Part shown: positions 35,520 through 42,125 of the stretch, piece by piece
How the letters are laid out: the number at the start of each line of letters is the position of its first letter
Position numbering within the stretch: the stretch's first letter is position 1
Assembly (NCBI GenBank): GCA_049518415.1
Contig: JBEKRX010000003.1
Span: 1-64,000 of the forward strand
Direction: 5' to 3'
Source: CAVQND01 sp049518415
Lineage (GTDB): Bacteria > Verrucomicrobiota > Verrucomicrobiia > Limisphaerales > UBA8199
DNA: 64,000 nt
Made by a program: the position numbers and the translations under genes
Notes under the pieces: generated by a model
The model's database searches: none
Seen by the model: the letters and a program-made list of their open reading frames with translations, nothing else
What the model was told of the DNA's origin: nothing

Positions 35520-35595
35520 GGGGTCGTAGCTCAGTTGGTAGAGCGCCTGAATGGCATTCAGGAGGTCAGGGGTTCGAACCCCCTCGGCTCCACCA
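35520..35595 (+). tRNA. tRNA-Ala (GGC)
   Basis: The 76-nt cloverleaf is complete. The acceptor stem GGGGTCG pairs with CGGCTCC and includes the G3-U70 wobble that identifies alanine tRNAs. The D-arm is AGCTCAGTTGGTAGAGCG. The anticodon stem-loop is CCTGA-ATGGCAT-TCAGG with anticodon GGC, and the T-arm contains GGTTCGAACC. The CCA end is encoded at 35593-35595. Confidence 0.98.
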
Positions 35596-35602
35596 TCCAT
35601 AC

Positions 35603-35624
35603 ACCACCGTGGCTGGTGGTTTTG
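35603..35624 (+). terminator. Putative terminator of tRNA-Ala
   Basis: A stem ACCACC, loop GTGGCT and GGTGGT is followed directly by TTTTG, 8 bp after the CCA end. The T-run is short, so this is a plausible but weak intrinsic terminator. Confidence 0.5.
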
Positions 35625-35745
35625 TGGAAGTGGGATAAGCTGACCTCCTTTGAATCAAATCATTTGAAAGTTTCCGCCTGGCAAAGCGGTTGCTGAACCA
35701 GCGGGCCACTTGCATCGCCGCCGGCGTGGAACCGCTAACTGCACA

Positions 35746-36984
35746 ATGAGAATGGTCGTTTTTGCCCACACGCCGCCTCCCTTCCACGGCCAGAGCCGGA
35801 TGGTCCAACTCATGCTCGAAGGCCTCGCCAATCGCCGGAGCAGGCCCGGAAAAGCCGCCAACGCAACCGGCAGCGATACTCCAGGACTGGCTGGCGATTC
35901 GGCCCTGGAGTGTTATCACGTCAACGCGCGCCTGTCGCGGGATTTGCAGGACGTGGGGAGCGCCCGCTGGCAAAAGGCCATTGTGCTCTTGGGGTGCTGT
36001 TTGCGTGCCATCTGGCTGAGGCTGCGCTACCGGCCCGCCGCTTTTTACTTTGTTCCAGCCGCCCCGCTCCGCGCCTCCCTTTACCGGGATTGGCTTGTAA
36101 TGCTGTTGTGCCGGGGGTTTTTCCGCTACACGGTTTATCATTGGCACGCGGTCGGTTTGGGGCAATGGTTGCAGGCTCGCGCCGCCTGGTGGGAGCGGCG
36201 AATCAGCCACGCGCTCATGGACCGGGTTGATTTGGCGATCGTGCTTTCGGAATTCAATCAAGCGGACGCCCAGGAATTTCGGCCCCGAAAAGTCGCCGTG
36301 GTCCCGAACGGGATTCCAGATCCCTGCCCCGACTATGAGCGGACCATAGGGCCGCGTCGAGCAATCCGGGTGGAACAGCGGCGGCGCATCCTGGCCGGCG
36401 CGCAGCCCGAAGACCAAGACGCTGCCGTCGTCCGCGTGCTGTTCCTGGCTCATTGCACTCGTGACAAAGGGTTGTTCGATGCCATCGAGGGCGTGCGCCG
36501 CGCCAACCAGCAATTGGCAGACCAGGGCTCCCGGGTGCATCTCCAGCTCCTGGTTGCAGGCGGTTTTCGGAATCATTCTGAACGAGCGGAACTGGAACGC
36601 CTCCTGGCTGAACCGGAGGCCGCCCGATGGCTCCGGTACATGGGTTTCGCAGGCCCGCAAGCAAAAGCAGCCGCATTCGAGCAGGCGGATTTGTTTTGCT
36701 TCCCAACCTACTTTGCCAGCGAAGGCCAGCCGCTGACCCTGTTGGAGGCCATGGCTTTCGGGTTGCCGATCGTCACCACGCGCTGGCGCTCGATCCCCCA
36801 GTTGCTGCCCCCGGACTACCCGGGACTCGTCGAACCACGCCACCCGGAACAGGTGGCCAAGGGCCTCCTGGCCCTGCTGGCCGCCTCCGGCTCTTGCCTG
36901 CGCCAGACCTTTGTGAAGCGCTTTACTTTGGAGCACCATCTGACCGCTTTGACCACGGCCCTGGAAAACGTGCCCGCAGGTTAA
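35746..36984 (+). CDS. GT-B (GT4-like) glycosyltransferase
   Basis: This 412-residue protein has two Rossmann-like domains. The N-terminal loop FAHTPPPFHGQSRMV takes the place of the usual GGxx acceptor loop. The C-terminal domain has the nucleotide-sugar signature EGQPLTLLEAMAFGLPIVTT, whose glutamates contact the donor. The family transfers sugars to lipid- or glycan-linked acceptors in exopolysaccharide or LPS assembly. The ATG at 35746 precedes the first beta strand; an upstream 12-residue Arg-rich extension is ignored. It follows the tRNA on the same strand, with the family 2 enzyme on the other side. Confidence 0.88.
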   Translation: MRMVVFAHTPPPFHGQSRMVQLMLEGLANRRSRPGKAANATGSDTPGLAGDSALECYHVNARLSRDLQDVGSARWQKAIVLLGCCLRAIWLRLRYRPAAFYFVPAAPLRASLYRDWLVMLLCRGFFRYTVYHWHAVGLGQWLQARAAWWERRISHALMDRVDLAIVLSEFNQADAQEFRPRKVAVVPNGIPDPCPDYERTIGPRRAIRVEQRRRILAGAQPEDQDAAVVRVLFLAHCTRDKGLFDAIEGVRRANQQLADQGSRVHLQLLVAGGFRNHSERAELERLLAEPEAARWLRYMGFAGPQAKAAAFEQADLFCFPTYFASEGQPLTLLEAMAFGLPIVTTRWRSIPQLLPPDYPGLVEPRHPEQVAKGLLALLAASGSCLRQTFVKRFTLEHHLTALTTALENVPAG

Positions 36985-37074
36985 ACGCGCCAGAGAAATG
37001 GGCGGCACTTATGAGAAGACGCTTCAAAGTCCTGTTATCGGCGTATTCCTGCAAACCGGGACACGGCTCCGATT

Positions 37075-37135
37075 CAGGATTGCAATCGCAGCGAAACTTG
37101 ACCTGATTACAACGAGTTTTGCCCGTCAAGAACTC
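37075..37135. repeat. CTTGACC/GGTCAAG dispersed repeat, third copy
   Basis: It matches the reverse complement of 5268-5325 closely. It lies about 90 bp after the glycosyltransferase stop in the 453-bp gap 36985-37437. Further on, 37160-37195 has GCCAAT-rich sequence. No gene is supportable in the gap. Confidence 0.75.
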
Positions 37136-37437
37136 TAGCGAGACGCAGCCTCGGCAAAATTTCCCAATACAGCCAATAGAGCCAATGGAGCATTTGGCCT
37201 CCCGCCCAAAACCTGCTAAAGCTCTCACCCGGTGAATGCCAAACTGACAGCGCCGCTTCGGTTCAGGCCCGGCCAGGAGCCGGTTCCTGCCGGTGGCAAG
37301 GGGCGCGGCAGCGGTTTTTGCACATATTTCCGCTTATTTCCAGTTAATTCTATTTTCGGGGTAACCGCCCGTCGAAAGAAAGGGATTGAAACCAAAGACG
37401 ATTTTGCCTAAACCATGCCCAATTGACACAGCAAATC

Positions 37438-38949
37438 ATGAAAAACTTCACCCGCCGCGATTTTCTCAAGACGACCGCCCTTGGCGCGGCCGCGGTCAGC
37501 ATGGACGCTCTTTCGTGGAGCCGGGCCGCCGGGGCCAACGGCGATATTCGCGTCGCCCAGGTCGGCTTCCGCGGCCAGGGCGGCAGCCACATCAGCACCC
37601 TGACAAAAATGAAGGGCGTGCGCCTGGTGGCGCTGTGTGACGTGGACCGGCACGTCCTGGAGAAAAGGGCCCAGGACCTTGGTGGCGGCATTGAGAGCTA
37701 CACCGACCTCCGCAAGCTGCTCGAGAACAAGGAAGTGGATGCGGTCTCGATTGCCGTGCCCAACCACTGGCACGCGCTGGCGACTGTCTGGGCCTGCCAG
37801 GCCGGCAAGGACGTCTATGTCGAGAAGCCCGCCTGTCACAATCTTTTCGAGGGTCGCAAGATGGTCGAGGCGGCCCGCAAGTACCGGCGGATGGTCCAGT
37901 GCGGCACCCAGTGCCGTTCCTCGGCGGGGCTTCAGGAGGCCGTGCAATACGTGCGGGAGGGCCACCTGGGGAAGATTTTGCTGGCGCGCGGCTTCTGTTA
38001 CAAAGCCCGCAAGAGCATCGGCCTGGTGGACGGCCCGCAGTTGGTGCCCGAGTATATCGATTATGACCTCTGGTGCGGCCCGGCCCCGCTGGAGCCGCCG
38101 CGGCGCAACGGCAGCTTCGGCCCCGTGCACTACGACTGGCACTGGTTCTGGGCTTACGGCGACGGCGACTTCGGCAACCAGGGACCCCACCAGGTGGATA
38201 TCTGCCGCTGGTTCCTGGGTGAGCCGGCCATCGCCCCGTTCGCCATGGCCGTGGGCGGGCGCCTGGGCTACCGGGACTCCGCCGAAACGCCCAACACCCT
38301 GGTCGTGTATCATGGATACAAGACGCCGATGATTTTTGAAGTGCGCGGCCTGCCCCGGGACAAGGCCTCGCAGAGCGAGTCCTGGAAGATGGACCAATAC
38401 AAGGGCGTGAGCATTGGCAACGTCATCGAGTGCGAGCACGGCTCCGTCGTCATCCCCAGCTATACCGAGGCGCTCGTTCTGGATAAGGACGGCAAGGAGA
38501 TCACCAGGTTCAGCGGCAACAAAAAGAAGGCGGGGGCGGGGGACGTGAAGACACCGACCGGGCTGTCGGCCGAGTCTGGCGGCCATCATGGCAACTGGCT
38601 GGCGGCCATCCGCAGCCGCAAGCGCAACGACCTGCGGGCGGAAATCCTGGAAGGCCACCTTTCGGCCGGCTTGGTCCACACCGGCAATATCTCCTTCCGG
38701 CTCGGGGCGCGCAAACCGCCGGGTGAAATCAGGGAAGCCCTCCAGGCCAACAAGGGCCTGGCGGAGGCCTTCGACCGCATGGCCGGGCATTTGGAGGCCA
38801 ATGGCGTGGATATTGCCAAGGACGACCTGCAACTGGGTGTCCCGCTCGCCTGCGATCCCCGCAAGGAGCGCTTCGTGGACAACCCCCAGGCCAACCAACT
38901 GCTCTCGCGCAATTACCGCCAGCCGTTCGTGGTGCCGGAAAAGGTCTGA
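37438..38949 (+). CDS. Tat-exported Gfo/Idh/MocA family oxidoreductase
   Basis: This 503-residue protein has a twin-arginine leader (FTRRDFLKTTALGAAAVSMD), a Rossmann start RVAQVGFRGQGGSH and the signature YVEKPACHN with the catalytic Lys. The large C-terminal domain contains DWHWFWAYGDGDFGNQGPHQ and many Asp/Gly turns. It is longer than the 25-kb paralogue and belongs to the long subgroup common in Planctomycetes and Verrucomicrobia. It probably oxidises a sugar or polyol outside the cytoplasm. Start at the ATG at 37438, seven residues before the arginine pair. It is convergent with the next oxidoreductase (35-bp gap). Confidence 0.92.
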   Translation: MKNFTRRDFLKTTALGAAAVSMDALSWSRAAGANGDIRVAQVGFRGQGGSHISTLTKMKGVRLVALCDVDRHVLEKRAQDLGGGIESYTDLRKLLENKEVDAVSIAVPNHWHALATVWACQAGKDVYVEKPACHNLFEGRKMVEAARKYRRMVQCGTQCRSSAGLQEAVQYVREGHLGKILLARGFCYKARKSIGLVDGPQLVPEYIDYDLWCGPAPLEPPRRNGSFGPVHYDWHWFWAYGDGDFGNQGPHQVDICRWFLGEPAIAPFAMAVGGRLGYRDSAETPNTLVVYHGYKTPMIFEVRGLPRDKASQSESWKMDQYKGVSIGNVIECEHGSVVIPSYTEALVLDKDGKEITRFSGNKKKAGAGDVKTPTGLSAESGGHHGNWLAAIRSRKRNDLRAEILEGHLSAGLVHTGNISFRLGARKPPGEIREALQANKGLAEAFDRMAGHLEANGVDIAKDDLQLGVPLACDPRKERFVDNPQANQLLSRNYRQPFVVPEKV

Positions 38950-38984
38950 GCTCAAGCCGGCGCAGGCTTTTGGTGCGGCCGGAG

Positions 38985-40184
38985 TCAGTGGGCCGGCGCC
39001 GCTGCCTTTAAAGGGTGCTGCCGGTTCCTCAGTGGCAAGTCAACGCGGCTCCGCGAAAGCCCCGCGGCAAACACCGCCATCGCCATTTCCAGCGCCTTCA
39101 TTCCGGCGTAACCGCTGCACGCCGGCTCGCGTTTTTGCGCGATGGCCGCCAGCCAGTCATTCACCACGCGCTCGTTCGCCCGTGCGAAGGTCTTTTCAGT
39201 TTCGGCCAGATTCAACGTGGGGTCCTGTTGCCATAAACGCCATTGACTTGTCTGGCCCTGCGCCGTCCAACTGCCCGCTGCCAGCGTATATATGTTGGGG
39301 ACCATTTCCATGAGAATTTTGACCGAGCCCTTGCTCCCAATCAGTTCCATCCCCCAGGGACCAGCCGGCTCCCGATTCCTGGCTCGGCTGGTGAAGGTCG
39401 CGTGCAGCCCGCCGGCAAAAGCAAACGCGGCCACAATCTCATCCCCGGCAACCAGCCCAATGTTCTCCGTGGCGGGGTGCGCGTCTTTGAGCGTAATCTC
39501 ATGCCCCTGCTGCAAAACCCGCGCGGCGCACCACGACGGGTCGCCGCCCAAAAACCTCATTAGGTCAAACAGGTGAACGCCGAGCACCACCAAATCCTCG
39601 CCGCCGGCCCGCTGGTCCTGTTTGCCGTGGGCGCGCAGCTCCAGCAGTTGGCCGATTAAACCCCGCGCCAGCGACTGTTTGAGAGACAGGATGTTCGGGG
39701 CCAAACGCATCTGATGGGCCACTGCGATCTTCAACCCGGCTTGGCTTGCCACGGCCAGTAACTCGTCCGCCTCGGCCAAGGTCTGCGTGATCGGCTTTTC
39801 CAGGTAAACGTGCGCGCCCACGCGCAGCGCGGCCAGGGCCATGGCATGATGTTCGTCGGTCCAGCGCGGCGCTACGCAGACCAAGTGCGGCTTTTCCTTC
39901 TCCAGCATCTCACGGTAATCGGCATACTGACGCAGTGCATGTGACCGGACGGCAGCCTTGGCGCGGCCGGCCTCATCCGCGTCGGCGACGGCTACAACTG
40001 TGATATGCTCCCGTCCGTTGAAAATCAGGTCATGTTCGTGACCATAATTTCCGTGGCCGGTGTGGCCGATAATGGCGGCTCGCCTCTGCTGCTCCCCGGA
40101 CTTCGGCGCCTGGCTTGCCGGGACGGAAAAAGCGGCCCCCGCTGCAAGGCTGAGCGCACGCCCCAGGAAGCGGCGGCGACTCAT
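38985..40184 (-). CDS. Tat-exported Gfo/Idh/MocA family oxidoreductase
   Basis: This ~399-residue protein has a twin-arginine signal (SRRRFLGRALSLAAGAAF) directly at the ATG at 40184. A Rossmann region (AAIIGHTGHGNYGH, VAVADAD), the signature YLEKPITQTL, and a C-terminal oxidoreductase domain with GSKGSVKILMEM follow. The first glycine loop (HTGHGNYGH) is divergent from the usual GxGxxG, so cofactor use is less certain. An alternative ATG at 40220 adds 12 residues. It forms a convergent pair with the preceding oxidoreductase. Substrate unknown. Confidence 0.88.
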   Translation of the reverse strand: MSRRRFLGRALSLAAGAAFSVPASQAPKSGEQQRRAAIIGHTGHGNYGHEHDLIFNGREHITVVAVADADEAGRAKAAVRSHALRQYADYREMLEKEKPHLVCVAPRWTDEHHAMALAALRVGAHVYLEKPITQTLAEADELLAVASQAGLKIAVAHQMRLAPNILSLKQSLARGLIGQLLELRAHGKQDQRAGGEDLVVLGVHLFDLMRFLGGDPSWCAARVLQQGHEITLKDAHPATENIGLVAGDEIVAAFAFAGGLHATFTSRARNREPAGPWGMELIGSKGSVKILMEMVPNIYTLAAGSWTAQGQTSQWRLWQQDPTLNLAETEKTFARANERVVNDWLAAIAQKREPACSGYAGMKALEMAMAVFAAGLSRSRVDLPLRNRQHPLKAAAPAH

Positions 40185-40438
40185 CCCAAAGGACAGTCTC
40201 ACTGGCGGCCTCCCGGCCATGTCCAGGTCAATCCCTGATTGGCCTGGATAGGATTGCCAGGTTCGAGCCGGCCCGGCGCGGCCCGCGGGTAGTTCGAGAG
40301 TATTACGCATTCAACTCCTCCGCTGCGCGAATCGTATTTCAATTGGGTTCATGCCTTCAATTCTCAGCAACTGCCGCACAGAAAGCACGCGCAATCAGCG
40401 ATGAACACCTTTCGCGCGTCGCCGGGCACGGGCGGATC

Positions 40439-40741
40439 CTGACACTGCCCCCGGGCGCGGGCGGAAGCCCTCCCCCCTTCCCCCCTCCCATGCGCTCCGA
40501 GCGCATGGGCTAATAGCCAATAGCCAATAGCCAATAGCCGACCCCGTCCAGGGCGCTCGGGGCGCATGGGAGGGGGGTGATCGGTTTTCCGCTTTACCCA
40601 GGGCCCCGGCGCGCCGGGGTCCCGCTCGGAGCGGGACGGGCCGCCGCCCTGGGCTACTGTCTTGCCGCCCCTCCGGGGCGGAAGGATGCCGCGCTACGCG
40701 CGGGCAGAGTGGAATTGGTGGCAGTGTCGGGGTGCGCCCGT
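40439..40741 (+). repeat. ~303-bp dispersed repeat, copy 2, with GCCAATA array
   Basis: It matches 15038-15317 block by block. Its hairpin (arms CCCTCCCATGCGCTC and the complement near 40545-40570) carries an insertion of four AATAGCC heptamers at about 40511-40542. The right end lies 26 bp before the GntR promoter. With the flanking DNA it accounts for the 622-bp gap 40185-40806. Confidence 0.8.
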
Positions 40742-40766
40742 TGGAAGTCCCCGCCAAAAATAATTG

Positions 40767-40819
40767 TTGACACCTGACGCCCATCTGTCATACTGTTGTA
40801 GAACAGATGAACAGTATGA
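40767..40819 (+). promoter_or_regulatory. Promoter and double operator of the GntR-ABC cassette
   Basis: TTGACA at 40767-40772, a 16-bp spacer and CATACT at 40789-40794 form a good sigma-70 promoter. Two interleaved perfect inverted repeats follow: TCATACTGTT (40788-40797) with AACAGTATGA (40810-40819), and CATCTGT (40782-40788) with ACAGATG (40803-40809). They overlap the -10 box and the start codon, as expected for autorepression by a YtrA-type GntR protein. The predicted transcript starts only about 5 nt before the ATG. Confidence 0.75.
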
Positions 40820-41211
40820 TCTTTCAGGTCGATTTCCGAGCTGGCAAGCCGGTCTATCTCCAACTGGCCGACCAGGTCCGCTACGCCGCCGCCTCCGGCC
40901 GGCTTCGACCGGGCGAGCCGCTGCCCTCCCTCCGCCCGCTGGCCGAAGAACTGCGCATCAACCGCAACACCATTGCCAAGGCTTACGCCGAACTGGAGAG
41001 CCAGGGCCTGATCGAAACCATTCCGGGCAAAGGCTATTTCCTGAAGAAAAGCAATTCGCCCTTCAGCGGGCCGGCCCGCGAGCGGCTGCTTCTGACGGAG
41101 ATTGACGAAGCCGTAGTGATGGCCCACCACCTGCAAGTGGACCGGGCGAAGTTCCTGGCCCTGGTCCAGGAACGGCTGGATTACTTCGAACGCAAAGCCG
41201 CCAATACGTGA
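40807..41211 (+). CDS. GntR family (YtrA-type) transcriptional regulator
   Basis: This 134-residue protein has an N-terminal winged helix (PVYLQLADQVRYAAASGRL; PLPSLRPLAEELRINRNTIA; LIETIPGKGYFL) and a short C-terminal dimerisation helix region. This is typical of the small YtrA subgroup that controls ABC transporter genes. The start is at 40807 or at the second ATG 40816 (MIFQVD). The ABC ATPase gene overlaps its stop. It very probably represses its own operon through the palindromes over the promoter; the inducing signal is unknown. Confidence 0.92.
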   Translation: MNSMIFQVDFRAGKPVYLQLADQVRYAAASGRLRPGEPLPSLRPLAEELRINRNTIAKAYAELESQGLIETIPGKGYFLKKSNSPFSGPARERLLLTEIDEAVVMAHHLQVDRAKFLALVQERLDYFERKAANT

Positions 41212-41213
41212 TT

Positions 41214-42125
41214 ATGACCACTGAAAAAACTCCAGTAATTGAACTCAAGAATCTCACCCGCCGTTTTGGCAAACTCGAGGCCGTTAACGGCCTGAGCCTG
41301 ACCGTGCGCCCAGGGTGCTGCTACGGGTTCTTCGGGCGGAACGGCGCGGGCAAGACCACCACGATCAAGTGCCTGTTGAATTTGCTCCGGCCCAATTTTG
41401 GCTCGGTGCGCGTGTTTGGCCTGGACCCGCAGCAGCAGGAGGTGGCCGTCAAATCGCGCTTGTCTTATGTGCCGGACACCGTCGCGTTTTATCCCTGGAT
41501 GACGGTGAGCCAGACTTTGGAATTCCTGGCTTCGTTCCGTCCGCACTGGAACCGGGACATCGAGGCCGATTTGTTGAAGCGGTTCCAACTCGACCCCGCG
41601 CAGAAAACCGCCAACCTCTCAAGAGGGCAGAAGACCCAACTGGCCCTCGTTGGCGCGGTTTGTCCCGAGCCGGAGCTGCTGGTGCTGGATGAGCCGACTT
41701 CGGGGCTGGACCCAATTGTGCGCCGGGAGTTTATCCAGACCGTGATCGGGGCTTACCACGCCGGCGACCCGGAACGCCGGACGGTGTTTGTTTCAACGCA
41801 CCTGATTGCGGAGTTCGAAGGCCTGATCGATCAATTCACTATTATCGAGCAGGGACGCGAATTGCTCACGCTCGGGGCCGATGACGCGCGCGACCGGTTC
41901 CGAAAAATCCGGGTGCGTTTCCCCCAAACACCGGTTGGGCTCGAACTGGGCGGGGCGTTGGCGGTGCGGCAATCCGGTCGGGAGCTTGAAATCCTGGCCA
42001 ACGGCAACAGCGCGGCACTGCTGGAGAAACTCCGGGCACGGCAACCCGAGGAATTGCGCTGCGATTCGATGACACTCGAGGAAATCTTCGTAACGGCCGG
42101 AACCCAGGCCAAGGCGGCGGTATGA
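41214..42125 (+). CDS. ABC transporter ATP-binding protein
   Basis: This ~303-residue ATPase has Walker A GRNGAGKTTT, Q-loop region YVPDTVAFYP, signature LSRGQKTQ, Walker B LLVLDEPTSGLDPI and the switch His in VSTHLIAEF. It matches the YtrB/CcmA-like class of two-gene GntR-linked exporters. A GTG at 41208, overlapping the GntR stop, is an alternative start. The permease gene overlaps its last codon (ATGA at 42122-42125), so the three genes form a translationally coupled operon. Confidence 0.93.
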   Translation: MTTEKTPVIELKNLTRRFGKLEAVNGLSLTVRPGCCYGFFGRNGAGKTTTIKCLLNLLRPNFGSVRVFGLDPQQQEVAVKSRLSYVPDTVAFYPWMTVSQTLEFLASFRPHWNRDIEADLLKRFQLDPAQKTANLSRGQKTQLALVGAVCPEPELLVLDEPTSGLDPIVRREFIQTVIGAYHAGDPERRTVFVSTHLIAEFEGLIDQFTIIEQGRELLTLGADDARDRFRKIRVRFPQTPVGLELGGALAVRQSGRELEILANGNSAALLEKLRARQPEELRCDSMTLEEIFVTAGTQAKAAV

